Counted from the stretch's first letter, positions 41,745 to 51,108 are shown. The stretch: DNA of 64,000 nucleotides from Gemmatimonadota bacterium (GCA_022823225.1 JAJDXM010000046.1:46391-110390); one strand, 5' to 3'. Notes: generated from the letters alone by a model not told the origin. A program made the numbers and translations.

Positions 41745-41763
41745 CGGGCCGCGGTCCGGCCCG
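41745..41763. terminator. hairpin between apaG and the convergent lipoprotein gene
   Basis: CGGGCC/GGCCCG (41745-41750 with 41758-41763) around a 7-base loop, in the 36-base gap between two convergent stops. It lacks a T-tract in both directions, so function as a terminator is inferred from position. Confidence 0.35.
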
Positions 41764-41771
41764 GTCCGTCC

Positions 41772-42296
41772 CTACTGAATCCGCCGGTAGACCGCGTGGC
41801 TTACCCGCTCGGTCCCGTCGGCAGCGGTGCGGCGGTATTCGTTGTTGATCGTGTGGCCGTCCTCGGACAGGACGTTGACGATGACCTGGTACACCTCGCC
41901 GTTGCGGGCGTTGAAGATGTGGTTGGTGCGCTCGTCGATCACCTCGACCGATGTCGTGGCGTTCTCCTGGCCCTCGACTTCGCGGAAAACACCGTCGAAC
42001 ATCGTCGCGTAGCTCCACTCCGAGGTCTCGCCGTCGGAGTTGGTCTGCGCGACCGTGATCTTCATGCCGCCGTCTCCCCAGGGCTCATAGGTCATGACGT
42101 TGCGGACGGGTGGCTCGGCGTCGGACTCCAGCTCCCAGACGCCGAAGCGCGGGTTGGACGCGGCATCTTCGATCGTCTCGGCGGGGATTGTCTCGTCGGC
42201 GGCCTCGCCCGCGTCGCCGTCGCCGGGGGCGCAGGCGAATGCGGGGCATACCCATGCGAGGACCAGCCAGCGCAGAACCGATTTGCGGTTGCTCAT
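41772..42296 (-). CDS. small lipoprotein of unknown function
   Basis: A 174-residue protein with a lipoprotein signal (WLVLAWVCPAFACAPGD; lipid Cys at about residue 22), an acidic linker and a beta-rich domain. That domain has a repeated strand pattern (FGVWELES, MKITVAQTNSDG, EVEGQENATTSV, SHAVYRRIQ) like many small lipocalin-like or DUF-type secreted proteins seen in soil bacteria. I do not recognise a named family. ATG at 42296, divergent from the repeat protein at 42405. Confidence 0.65.
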   Translation of the reverse strand: MSNRKSVLRWLVLAWVCPAFACAPGDGDAGEAADETIPAETIEDAASNPRFGVWELESDAEPPVRNVMTYEPWGDGGMKITVAQTNSDGETSEWSYATMFDGVFREVEGQENATTSVEVIDERTNHIFNARNGEVYQVIVNVLSEDGHTINNEYRRTAADGTERVSHAVYRRIQ

Positions 42297-42404
42297 CTGT
42301 GACTCCTTTGTCCGGGTGGTGCGGATCGCTCGATCGTCCGGCGCAAGGTAGGCTGCCGCGGCGGCTGGCGAAACCGGGCGCGGCCGGATTGGGTATTGTT
42401 AAGG

Positions 42405-44006
42405 ATGGCCCTCCCCCTTCGCCCACTTTCCCGATTGGCGCCCGGAATCGACTGTCGAACCCCGCGGCGAACCGCGCCGACGGTTCCCGGCCCGCCTTGT
42501 CTCCGTGGGCTCGCCGCAGCCCTGCTGGCATTGCTTCTCCACACGGCGCCGGGTCACGCGCAGTCCGAAGGCCGGATCTGGGGGCGCATCACGCTGAGGG
42601 ACGGGGAGCAGCGCGAGGGCTTTCTGCGGTTCCACGGCGAGCAGAACGCCGCGAGCTGGGGCGACGTCTTCGAGTCCCTGCAGGACATCGGTGACGGGCC
42701 GCGCCAGTCCTGGATCGAAGCGTCTCGAGGCCACAGTCTTTTCGTGCGCACCCTCGAACTCAGGGGATACCGGATTTCCTGGAACGACCGCAGCGACGAT
42801 TTCCCCCGTCAGAGGACGATCCGTGTGCCCTTCGGCTCGGTGCGGGCCATTGTCGTGCACGATCACAACCTGGAGGTCGCGTTGCGCGGCGGAACCGCGG
42901 ACGCGGAGACCTCCGGCAGCCGCGCCGGACGGCTGATCGGCGAGATGGACGATGATTGGCCGGAGCAGCGGATCGACGTGGACCATCCGTTGAACGGGGT
43001 CAGCAGCATCTCCGCGGAGGACATCGAGCGGATCGAGTTCTCGGCGGCGCCCGGCGGGCAGGAGGCCTCGTCGGCCCGGATCGCGGGTGTCGTGGAAGAC
43101 GAATCGGGCCGGACATTCAGGGGGCTCGTCACCTGGGACAACCGCGCCGTGCTCCTGTCCGACACGCTGGGACGAAGACTCTCGGATTCCTCCCGGCCGC
43201 CCATCCGCTTCGACGAGGTCCGCTCGATCGAGCGGGATGCGGACGGCACGCGCGCAACGCTCGCGTCGGGAGAGGTGGTTGAACTTACCGGTGGCGGGCG
43301 GGGCCGGGTCAGGAGCGTGTCGGTGCGCGTCGGGACGTTGGTCCAGGTTCAGGTGGAGAACGCCGGGCGGCGGCGCGACCCCGCCGACGAGATCATGGTG
43401 GTCGATCCCCGGCTCGGCACGGTCACGATAGACTGGGACGACATCACCGCCCTGCGCCTGGATCCAGCGGATGCGGGGCCTTCGGTGAGCGGGCTCGCAG
43501 CGCAGACCGCTTCCGGAAATGACGATTTCGATGGCGCCACGGGGCTGCGGGGCGTGGTCGTGACGCATGACGGCGAGGAGCTGGAGGGGCGGATTCGCTG
43601 GAACGGCCTGAAGGAATGGTCTTGGGACCGGCTGTATGCGAACTCGGACGGCGTGGAGATCGCGACGGAGTTCGGGCACATCCGGAGCATCGAGCAAATC
43701 GCCTTCCCCGACACGTCCGGGGATCTCCGGCAGGTGCCCGGCTCCTCGCTGCGCGGGCGCGCCCTCGTGACACTCCGCGACGGGCGCACCTACGAGGTGA
43801 CGGGCTACAACGACCTCGGTTCGGGCAACCTCGGCATTCTGGTGCGGACGGGTGCGGCGGCAGGGGAGCCGGCCCCCTCTCCGGCGGCATCGGGCGGCGC
43901 TGCGGAAGCGGGCATCGACGCGGACGGCGACTGGCGCTTCGTGGCATGGGACGATGTCAAGGAGGTGCGCTTCGTGCACGATCGCGGGGCGGACCCGGGC
44001 CCATGA
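42405..44006 (+). CDS. secreted protein with four related beta modules, coupled to a barrel gene
   Basis: Unknown family, 533 residues. A long arginine-rich N-region leads to a signal peptide (LAAALLALLLHTAPGHA-Q). The mature part repeats a module: GRITLRDGEQREGFLRF, GVVEDESGRTFRGLVTWD, GVVVTHDGEELEGRIRWN, and GRALVTLRDGRTYEVTGYND; each is followed by strands and a FDEVRSIE or FGHIRSIE type end. This suggests four small barrels or sandwich domains. The ATG at 42405 is preceded by AAGG; a TTG at 42396 is in frame. Its stop overlaps the first barrel gene as ATGA, so the two are translated together and likely act together at the outer membrane. Confidence 0.6.
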   Translation: MALPLRPLSRLAPGIDCRTPRRTAPTVPGPPCLRGLAAALLALLLHTAPGHAQSEGRIWGRITLRDGEQREGFLRFHGEQNAASWGDVFESLQDIGDGPRQSWIEASRGHSLFVRTLELRGYRISWNDRSDDFPRQRTIRVPFGSVRAIVVHDHNLEVALRGGTADAETSGSRAGRLIGEMDDDWPEQRIDVDHPLNGVSSISAEDIERIEFSAAPGGQEASSARIAGVVEDESGRTFRGLVTWDNRAVLLSDTLGRRLSDSSRPPIRFDEVRSIERDADGTRATLASGEVVELTGGGRGRVRSVSVRVGTLVQVQVENAGRRRDPADEIMVVDPRLGTVTIDWDDITALRLDPADAGPSVSGLAAQTASGNDDFDGATGLRGVVVTHDGEELEGRIRWNGLKEWSWDRLYANSDGVEIATEFGHIRSIEQIAFPDTSGDLRQVPGSSLRGRALVTLRDGRTYEVTGYNDLGSGNLGILVRTGAAAGEPAPSPAASGGAAEAGIDADGDWRFVAWDDVKEVRFVHDRGADPGP

Positions 44007-46324
44007 GGGGCTCCCGCGTCGTCATCGGCGCCCTTGCGGCGTGCTTCGCCTCGCCTGCGGCCTCCGGCGCACAGGTCCGGCCGGCCGACGACACCCGTTT
44101 CGCCCCGGACGCCTTCCTCGACCCTGTCGCACGCCAGATCTACACGACCGCCTACGACCAGTGGGACGCCCTGGGCGACAACATCGAGCGCTACACGGCG
44201 CGGATCGACCAGCGGATCGAGGTGGCCGTGCGGGCGCTCCGCCGAAAACGGACCCTCTACCACAGCCAGTCGGCGGTGCGCGCATTCTGGGAGCGCGACC
44301 GCGAGCCGGTCATTCAGGTGCTGGGGTCGGCGGCCCAGTACCCGTTCCGCGAGCTCTCCCGCGAGGAATACGTGAACATCGGGAACGGTGGCAGCCCGTG
44401 GTGGCTCCAGGAACTCCCCTTCGACACCCCGTTCGAGCCGGGCAGCGACCAGCTATTCGTCGGGGCGGACCGGAACTCGGAGCCGTTTCAGCCCGCCGAC
44501 GACGCCCCCTGGCTGGCGCACCCGCTCGGAGAGGGCGCCGATACGCTCTACCGCTTCCAGAGCGGGGACACCATCTCCCTTGAGTTTCCGGACGGGCAGC
44601 GGTTCGACGCGATCCGGCTGAATGTTCTCCCGCGGCTGTCGGACCCCCACCTCATCAGCGGGTCGCTCTGGATCGACGCGGCCACCGGCGGCCTGGCGCG
44701 TGGCGTCTATCGGCTCGCCCGCCCCTTCGAACTGCAGCGCGACATCCCCGATGCCCAGGCAGCGTTCGACAGCGTTCCGCCATTTGTTCCCGACTTCCTC
44801 TTTTCGCTTGCCTTCGAGATCAGGGTGATCGCGGTCGACTACTTCATCTGGGACTTCGAGGTATGGCTGCCGAATACCTTTCGCTTCGAGGGTGAGGTCA
44901 GGTACGCCGGGATGGTCAAGGTGCCCGTCACGATGGACTTTCGGTACCAGATCGAATCGGTCGCGATGACCGAGGACCTCCTGGCCGAAGCCGAAGGGGT
45001 GGCCACGGGCATGCCGCCCCTGCAGGAGGTTCACTTCGACACCCGGGCGGAGGCGATGGCCTTCATCGCGGAGCTGCTCTCCGAGGACGGAGAACCGGTC
45101 TATCAGCCGCTGGCCGATGACTACCGCGGCGCCCGCTGGATCGCGCCCGAGGACCCCGCCGACATCGAGGAAAGCCCCCACCTGCCACCCCCGATCTGGA
45201 ACGATGCCCCCGGCTTCCCGTCCGAGGACGATCTGGACGAGTACATGCAGATTCTGGACGACATTCCGGGCGCGCCGGCAGCGAGGACCCTCCTGGATTT
45301 CAACTGGGGCTGGGCGCAGACGGACCTGGTCCGCTACAACCGCGTGGAGGGGCCGGCGGTGGGCGGGCGGGTCGGCTGGCCGATCCATGGACCGTACGAC
45401 CTTCGCGCCTCGGGCTTCTTCGGGTTCGCGGACCTGCGGCCGAAGGTGCGGCTCGATCTGGAGCGCTCGTCCGTCTTTCGCCGTCTGAAGCTCGGCGCCT
45501 ACCACGAGCTTCGCCCCACCGAGTCCGAGAGCGGGTATCTGGGCATGGGGAATACCGTCGAGGCCTTCCTCTACGGGCGGGACAACGGAGAATACTACCA
45601 GGCCACCGGGGCCGACTTCACCTGGCGTCCCCCCGAGATCGCGGTTCAGTCGTTCCAGCTGCGCGTGTACGGAGAACGCCAGGGGCCGGTGGAGAACAAC
45701 ACGAACTTCGCGCTCTTCCGGGCCTTCGACCGCGGATGGGATTTTCGTGACAACGTCGAGGCCCGCGAAGTGGAGGAGGTGGGCGGCGAACTGCGGCTCT
45801 CGCCGTGGTGGGGGCACAATCCGGCAGGGGCGCAACTCGGAATCGAGCTCTTCGGGAGGGCGGCGACGTGGCGCGTGCCGGGCGAGGAAGCCCGCGAGAA
45901 CTACGGCCAGGCGAGCGCGACCGTGCGCGCGGTCGTGCCGGTGTCCGGCAGAAGCTGGAGCCGGTGGCGGATCGGCATGGAGGCGGCGGGCGGAAACACC
46001 TGGGGGCAGGCGCCCGTCCAGCGCTCGTGGTTCCTGGGCAGCGCCGCGACGCTAAGGGGCTTTCCGGCCTCGACCGTGTCGGGGCTTTCGTTCCTGCGCG
46101 GCCGCCTCGAGGTGGGGAGGACGTACCAGGGGTTCGCGGCGAGCTTCTTCGGGGACGCGGGGTGGGCCGGTCCGGTGGGCGAGTTCGACTCCGACGACGT
46201 GCTCTACGGCGTCGGCGTCGGCGGGAGCATGCTGGACGGGCTGATCCGTCTGGACCTGTCCCAGGGACTCAGGGGGCCGCGCAGGCAGTTCCGCGTGGAA
46301 CTGTATCTGAACTCGATCCTGTAG
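44003..46324 (+). CDS. Omp85-like outer-membrane barrel protein with novel N-terminal region (copy 1)
   Basis: A 773-residue exported protein. The signal peptide (to about residue 23, SGA-QV) is followed by a motif shared with the next gene, FLDPVARQIYTTAYDQWD, then a beta-rich region with LWIDAATGGLARGVYRLARP, resembling the periplasmic part of DUF5686-type barrel proteins. The C-terminal third is a barrel: RSWFLGSAATLRGFPASTVSG carries the LRGF sequence that matches the L6-loop motif of Omp85 and TpsB barrels, and the end is VELYLNSIL. No POTRA domains are obvious. Starts by ATGA overlap with the repeat protein and is followed six bases later by its paralogue. Confidence 0.7.
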   Translation: MRGSRVVIGALAACFASPAASGAQVRPADDTRFAPDAFLDPVARQIYTTAYDQWDALGDNIERYTARIDQRIEVAVRALRRKRTLYHSQSAVRAFWERDREPVIQVLGSAAQYPFRELSREEYVNIGNGGSPWWLQELPFDTPFEPGSDQLFVGADRNSEPFQPADDAPWLAHPLGEGADTLYRFQSGDTISLEFPDGQRFDAIRLNVLPRLSDPHLISGSLWIDAATGGLARGVYRLARPFELQRDIPDAQAAFDSVPPFVPDFLFSLAFEIRVIAVDYFIWDFEVWLPNTFRFEGEVRYAGMVKVPVTMDFRYQIESVAMTEDLLAEAEGVATGMPPLQEVHFDTRAEAMAFIAELLSEDGEPVYQPLADDYRGARWIAPEDPADIEESPHLPPPIWNDAPGFPSEDDLDEYMQILDDIPGAPAARTLLDFNWGWAQTDLVRYNRVEGPAVGGRVGWPIHGPYDLRASGFFGFADLRPKVRLDLERSSVFRRLKLGAYHELRPTESESGYLGMGNTVEAFLYGRDNGEYYQATGADFTWRPPEIAVQSFQLRVYGERQGPVENNTNFALFRAFDRGWDFRDNVEAREVEEVGGELRLSPWWGHNPAGAQLGIELFGRAATWRVPGEEARENYGQASATVRAVVPVSGRSWSRWRIGMEAAGGNTWGQAPVQRSWFLGSAATLRGFPASTVSGLSFLRGRLEVGRTYQGFAASFFGDAGWAGPVGEFDSDDVLYGVGVGGSMLDGLIRLDLSQGLRGPRRQFRVELYLNSIL

Positions 46325-46330
46325 TGTTCC

Positions 46331-48658
46331 GTGGCTGCCAGGGCAGTTGCCGCCGTCGCCCTTTCGCTCGTCACGTTCCTGCTCTCCGGGTCCGCGCCCA
46401 CCGTCGCCACCGCGCAAGCCCCGCCGGGGCCGGGCCGCTTCGCCGGGGACGCGTTCCTGGATCCGGTTGCCCGCGAACTGTTCACCCGGGCGTTCGACGC
46501 CTGGAACGAACTGGGCGAGAATGTCGAGCGCTACACAGCGCGGATCGACCAGCGCGCGGCGGCGTCCCTGCGCACCCCCTGGAAGGACCGGCTGATCTAT
46601 CACAACGAAACGGCGGTGCGCGTCTTCTGGGAACGGGGAGCACTGCCGGTCGTCCAGCTGCTCGGGGCGCGCTCGCGATACCCGGGGCGCGGCATCTTCA
46701 TGCGCGAGGCGGATCTCGGCTGGCTCGAGGAACTTCCCTTCGACGGGCCGTTCGCGCCCGGGCGCGACCAGCTCTTCGTCGGCTCCGGCGAGGGGGCGGG
46801 GTACTTCATTCCGGCGGACGAAGACTACCTGGCGCACCCGCTCGCCCAGGGCGCGGACACGCTCTACCGCTTTCGTAGCCGCGACACCGTCTCCGTCTCC
46901 TTCCCCGACGGAAAGCGGCTGGCCGCGGTGCAGCTCGATGTCATTCCCAGGGCGTCGGATTCCCATCGGATCAGCGGAACGCTCTGGATCGATCCGGCCA
47001 GCGGCGGCCTCGTCCGGGCGGCGTACCGGGTAAGCAGGCGCCTGGACATGGCGCGGGAATTCCCGGAAGAGGTCGGCCGGACGATGGAGTACCGCCTGGT
47101 GCCCGGCTTCCTGAAACCGCTGACCGTCGATGTCCGGCTTGTCGTGGTGGACTATTCGCTGTGGGATTTCGAGATGTGGCTGCCGCGAATGGTCCGCTAC
47201 GAGGGTCAAGTCGCGGCGGGGACGGTCCGGATCCCGATCTCGATCGACTACGCATACCGGATCGAGTCGGTGACGGGGACGGACGGGCAGGTGGTGGCGT
47301 CCGGGCAGCCAGCGGCGCCGGTCGGGGCCCCTGCCGGCGTCCGCTTCGAAACCGACGCCGAGCAGGTGAGCCGGCTCGCGCAACAGCTGTCGGAGGCGGA
47401 TCAAGTCGACTACCGGGCCATCTCGAAGGAGGAATTCGATCCCGGGGCTCCCGGCGTCATTCCGCTGGTCTGGATCGCGCCTACCGACCCAGGGGTGCTG
47501 GAGGACAGTCCCCATCTGCCGCCGCCGATCTGGGAGGAGTCACCGGGACTGCTCTCGGACGTGGAAATCGACGGATTCGTGCGGGATCTGGCGGCGCTGC
47601 CCGCGGCGCCGGTGCGCGGGCTGGTGTGGGACTTCAACCCGAGTTGGGACCGGCCGGACCTGCTTCGCTACAACCGGGTCGAAGGACCCGCCGCGGGCGC
47701 GCGGTTCGAGTGGACGCCGCATGGATCGTACAGCGTCAGCGCTACCGGATTCTTCGGGTTCGCCGACCGGAGGCCCAAGGTGCGGGTGGAGCTGGAACGG
47801 GCGACGGTGCTGCGCCGCCTTGGTCTGGGCGCCTACCGGGAGTTCCGTTCGACCGACATGGCGAGCGGCCACCTGGGGTTGGTCAACTCGCTCGACGCGT
47901 TCCTCTTCGGGCGCGACCACGGGGAGTACTACGGCGCGGCGGGCGCCGATCTGACCTTGCGTCCGCCCATCGCGGCAAGGCAGTCCTTTTCCGTGCGGGC
48001 ATACGCGGAGCGCCAGGAGCCCGCCGCAACCCACACCGGGTTCGCTCTCTTTCGCGCCTTCGACGAGGAGTGGGATTTCCGGCCCAACCTGAAATCCGAC
48101 GAGGTCGACGAGGTCGGGGCCGAGGCGCGCCTTTCGCCCAGGTGGGGCGAGGACCCCGAACGCGCCGAGTTCGGGATCGAGCTGTCGGGCCGGGGAGCCC
48201 TCTGGCGCCGAGCCGGGGACGGGACCCGCGAGGGCTACGGGCAGGCGAGCGCCGCCGCCACGGTGATCGTCCCGGTCCTGGCGAACGGATGGCGCCGGAC
48301 GCGGCTGGCGCTGGAAGCCGGCGGCGGACACACCTGGGGCCGCGCGCCCGTGCAGAGGTCCTGGTTCCTGGGCGGTGCGCGGAGTCTGCGCGGCTACTCG
48401 CCCTCGGTCCTCTCGGGGCTGTCGTTCATGAGGGGCCGGGTCGAGCTGGCGGGGACCTTCGAGGGATTCGGGGCAAGCCTCTTCGGTGACGCCGGGTGGG
48501 CGGGAAGAGCGAGCGAATTCGACGCCGCCGGCATCCTCTACGGGGTCGGCGTCGGCGCGAGCCTGCTGGACGGCGTGGTGCGCATCGATCTGTCGCGGGG
48601 GCTCAGGGGGCCGAAGAAGGGTTTCCGCGCCGAGGTGTATCTGGACGCGATCCTGTAG
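46331..48658 (+). CDS. Omp85-like outer-membrane barrel protein, tandem paralogue (copy 2)
   Basis: Clear tandem duplicate of the preceding gene, with the same domain order over its 775 residues: signal peptide (to about 29), FLDPVARELFTRAFDAWNE, LWIDPASGGLVRAAYRV, LVWDFNPSWDRPDLLRYNRVEGPA, and barrel motif RSWFLGGARSLRGYSPSV near residue 680, ending EVYLDAIL. Start codon is GTG at 46331, six bases after copy 1 stops. Changes are spread through the chain with no disabling gap, so both copies look functional and have diverged. Could export or insert two related surface products. Confidence 0.7.
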   Translation: MAARAVAAVALSLVTFLLSGSAPTVATAQAPPGPGRFAGDAFLDPVARELFTRAFDAWNELGENVERYTARIDQRAAASLRTPWKDRLIYHNETAVRVFWERGALPVVQLLGARSRYPGRGIFMREADLGWLEELPFDGPFAPGRDQLFVGSGEGAGYFIPADEDYLAHPLAQGADTLYRFRSRDTVSVSFPDGKRLAAVQLDVIPRASDSHRISGTLWIDPASGGLVRAAYRVSRRLDMAREFPEEVGRTMEYRLVPGFLKPLTVDVRLVVVDYSLWDFEMWLPRMVRYEGQVAAGTVRIPISIDYAYRIESVTGTDGQVVASGQPAAPVGAPAGVRFETDAEQVSRLAQQLSEADQVDYRAISKEEFDPGAPGVIPLVWIAPTDPGVLEDSPHLPPPIWEESPGLLSDVEIDGFVRDLAALPAAPVRGLVWDFNPSWDRPDLLRYNRVEGPAAGARFEWTPHGSYSVSATGFFGFADRRPKVRVELERATVLRRLGLGAYREFRSTDMASGHLGLVNSLDAFLFGRDHGEYYGAAGADLTLRPPIAARQSFSVRAYAERQEPAATHTGFALFRAFDEEWDFRPNLKSDEVDEVGAEARLSPRWGEDPERAEFGIELSGRGALWRRAGDGTREGYGQASAAATVIVPVLANGWRRTRLALEAGGGHTWGRAPVQRSWFLGGARSLRGYSPSVLSGLSFMRGRVELAGTFEGFGASLFGDAGWAGRASEFDAAGILYGVGVGASLLDGVVRIDLSRGLRGPKKGFRAEVYLDAIL

Positions 48659-48735
48659 TCCAGCCCGCGGGACGGTCCCCGCGCAGCACCGAGGGCGGCG
48701 AGGCCGGGCTCGCACACCGCTGCCTTCGGCCGTGC

Positions 48736-48772
48736 TTGACGCCAAGGGGGGCGCCGGCCAATGAATCATTGG
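48736..48772 (+). promoter_or_regulatory. -35 element with overlapping 15-bp palindrome (candidate operator) before the FAH gene
   Basis: TTGACG (48736-48741) is followed at the expected -10 region by a perfect dyad CCAATGAATCATTGG (48758-48772, 7-base arms, 1-base centre). The palindrome's position over the -10 suits a repressor. The 165-base gap has no other feature. An ATG inside the palindrome is in frame with the FAH gene but the signal peptide begins later. Confidence 0.4.
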
Positions 48773-48823
48773 TTAGGGCCTCGCATTCCGCACCCGCACC
48801 TCACCTCAACACGGGGACACATC

Positions 48824-49993
48824 ATGCGATTCCTCGCCGCCCTCGCCGCCCTGATCGCGACCGCCGCGACCGCCGTCGCCGCCCCCGCCACCCTTTCCGC
48901 GCAAGACGCTTCGCGCGGGGAGATCGCCGAGCCCTTCAAGGTCGGCACCTTCGAGATCGACGGCGAGGCCCGTGTGGCGCTCGTCCTGCGGGACGCCCTC
49001 ATCGTCGACATCGGCGCGGCCAACCGCGCGCTCGAACGCGACCCGGCCTATCCACGGCTGCCGATGCCGGGCGACATGATCGACCTGATCGGGCGCTACG
49101 ACTACGGCGTGAAGCTGCGGCTCTACGAGATCGTCAACCACATGGCCGCCCACGGAATGATCGACGGGGGGGGCCGCACGCCCTGGGTCCACGGCCTCGA
49201 CGAGGTCCGCACGCTGCCGCCGATCATGTACCCGGGGAAGATCATGAACGCGGCGGTGAACTTCTACAGCCACGTCAGCGAAACCGGGACCGAGGAGGAG
49301 CGCGCGGCGGCACGGCGGGCCAGGCGCGAGAACCGCGGCGTTCCCTACCTCTTTCTGAAGCCGAGCCGGGGCGCGGTGATCGGGAACAACGACGCGGTGG
49401 TCATTCCGTGGGGCCGCGACCGCACCGACTGGGAGGTCGAACTGGGCACGGTGATCGGCCGCACCGCCAAGTACGTGTCGGCCACCGATGCGCAGGACTA
49501 CATCTTCGGCTACACCGTCACGATCGACATCTCGGACCGGGGCGGCAGGCCGCCCGGGGGCAACCCGACCACCTCCGACTGGTTCGTCGGCAAGGGCCAT
49601 GACACCTTCGCACCGATGGGACCGTGGATCGTGCCGAAGGAGTTCTACGGCGACCCGATGGAGAACCTGCGCCAGACGCTGAGCGTCGGCGGCCAGCAGA
49701 TGCAGGAAGCGCGCGCGGGCGACATGATCCACACGCTGTACGAACTGATCGAGTACGGTTCGTCCATCATCACCCTCTTCCCCGGCGACATCATCAACAA
49801 CGGGACCTCGGGCGGGGTGGGCGTGGGGACGGCGGTCCGGGGCGCGCAGCGGTTCCTCCAGCCCGGCGACCTGATCGAGGCCACGATCGACGGGATCGGC
49901 ACGCTCACGATTCCGGTGGTCGCCGAAGACGAGCCGGAGGGGGGCACGGGGGCGAGGCTGCCGCCGGTGAGGACGTACCGGGGGAGGGGTTAG
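48824..49993 (+). CDS. exported fumarylacetoacetate hydrolase-family protein
   Basis: A 389-residue FAH-fold enzyme with a signal peptide (MRFLAALAALIATAATAVA, cleavage after AxA near 30). Catalytic fold motifs: PYLFLKPSRGAVIGNNDAV (about 162-180), a metal-binding DWEVELGTVIGRTAKYV with acidic residues, and ITLFPGDIINNGTSGGVG near 325. The N-terminal KVGTFEIDG-type domain is also typical. FAH family members cleave C-C bonds in 2-oxo or 1,3-dicarbonyl compounds, usually in the cytoplasm; a periplasmic one is unusual. The ATG at 48824 is chosen because the signal peptide starts there. The substrate is unknown. Confidence 0.85.
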   Translation: MRFLAALAALIATAATAVAAPATLSAQDASRGEIAEPFKVGTFEIDGEARVALVLRDALIVDIGAANRALERDPAYPRLPMPGDMIDLIGRYDYGVKLRLYEIVNHMAAHGMIDGGGRTPWVHGLDEVRTLPPIMYPGKIMNAAVNFYSHVSETGTEEERAAARRARRENRGVPYLFLKPSRGAVIGNNDAVVIPWGRDRTDWEVELGTVIGRTAKYVSATDAQDYIFGYTVTIDISDRGGRPPGGNPTTSDWFVGKGHDTFAPMGPWIVPKEFYGDPMENLRQTLSVGGQQMQEARAGDMIHTLYELIEYGSSIITLFPGDIINNGTSGGVGVGTAVRGAQRFLQPGDLIEATIDGIGTLTIPVVAEDEPEGGTGARLPPVRTYRGRG

Positions 49994-50031
49994 CTCACCC
50001 GGAGCCCAGCGGCCATGGGGTCGCGGCCAAG

Positions 50032-50115
50032 TGCCGGGGGCGGGACTCGAACCCGCATGGGATTGCTCCCGGGGGATTTTAAGTCCCCTGTGTATACCGA
50101 TTTCACCACCCCGGC
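50032..50115 (-). tRNA. tRNA-Leu (anticodon UAA)
   Basis: 84 bases forming a class II tRNA: acceptor GCCGGGG (50109-50115) pairs with CCCCGGC (50033-50039); discriminator A at 50032. The anticodon loop reads CTTAAAA, so the anticodon is UAA; the long variable arm (GGGAGCAATCCC) is typical of Leu. The T-arm is GCGGGTTCGAGTCCCGC. The CCA end is not encoded. It follows the arginase gene by 12 bases and may share its transcript. Confidence 0.95.
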
Positions 50116-50127
50116 GGGTGCTCCTGG

Positions 50128-51108
50128 CTACAATATCGACTTGCCGAGCGCGGACGCCACCAGTCCGACGGCCAGAACCGCGGTGTGGTTCCGGTCGTCC
50201 AGGACCGGATTGAGTTCCACGACCTCCAGGCTGAGCAGACTGCCCGACCGGGACGCCTTCTCGCAGACGAGGTGCCCCTCGCGGTAGGTCAGCCCCCCTT
50301 GCACCGGGGTCCCCACCCCGGGGGCGAGTCGCGGATCGAGAGCGTCCAGATCGAGGGAGAGGTGGAAGCCGGCCGTCCCGGCGCTGGCGCGCATCAGCGC
50401 CTCGTCCATGCAGGTCGCCACGCCCCGCTCGTCGATCTCCGACATCGTGAAGACCCGAACGCCCAGATCTGCGATGAGCGAGCGCTCTCCCGGGTCCAGG
50501 CAACGCGCGCCGAGGACGCTGACGTTCTCCGGCCTGACCGCGGGGCCGGGGCCGATCAGCCGGTCCTCGCCGTGACCCAGAAGCACGGCCAGCGACATGC
50601 CGTGAATGTTGCCGGTGGGTGAGGTCTCGGGACGGTTCAGGTCTCCGTGGGCATCCACCCAGATCACGCCGATCGGGTCGCCCCGCCCCGCGAAGTGCTG
50701 CGAGACCGCCGCGACCGACCCGATGGACAGCGAGTGATCCCCGCCCAGGACCAGCGGCACGCAGCCACGCTCGAGGCCCTGCACGACCATGTCCCGTGTG
50801 CGCTCGACCACCCTGACGATCTCGTTGAGGAATGGCAGCCCGTTGCGCCCGGGCTCGGTGGTCTCGATGCCGCCCGCGGTGATCGTGCCCAACTCCACCA
50901 CCCGGTGTCCGATGGCCTCGATCTCGCCCGTGATGCCGGCGATGCGCATCGCCGAGGGCCCCATGTCGACCCCGCGGCGACCGGCGCCCAGGTCGATGGA
51001 CACCGAGATCACGCCGATGTCCCTTGCGGGGGCCGCAGTTGCGCCGCGCCGCGGAGGCGGCTGCGCCTCGTGGTCATGGCGCCCGGATCCGGCGTGGCCT
51101 GGTTTCAC
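50128..51108 (-). CDS. rocF: arginase
   Basis: Hydrolyses arginine to ornithine and urea with a binuclear manganese centre. The 326 residues have the three metal motifs: LGGDHSLSIGS, IWVDAHGDLN, and SLDLDALDPRLAPGVGTP (the family form is SFDVDGLDP, so two positions vary), plus LSLEVVELNPVLD near the C-terminus. Closely related agmatinases are possible but the sequence around the DAHGDLN and LDALDP motifs matches arginase better. Start: GTG at 51108, because AAGGAGG lies 5 bases before it; a TTG at 51129 is in frame but lacks a ribosome site. Confidence 0.9.
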   Translation of the reverse strand: MKPGHAGSGRHDHEAQPPPRRGATAAPARDIGVISVSIDLGAGRRGVDMGPSAMRIAGITGEIEAIGHRVVELGTITAGGIETTEPGRNGLPFLNEIVRVVERTRDMVVQGLERGCVPLVLGGDHSLSIGSVAAVSQHFAGRGDPIGVIWVDAHGDLNRPETSPTGNIHGMSLAVLLGHGEDRLIGPGPAVRPENVSVLGARCLDPGERSLIADLGVRVFTMSEIDERGVATCMDEALMRASAGTAGFHLSLDLDALDPRLAPGVGTPVQGGLTYREGHLVCEKASRSGSLLSLEVVELNPVLDDRNHTAVLAVGLVASALGKSIL

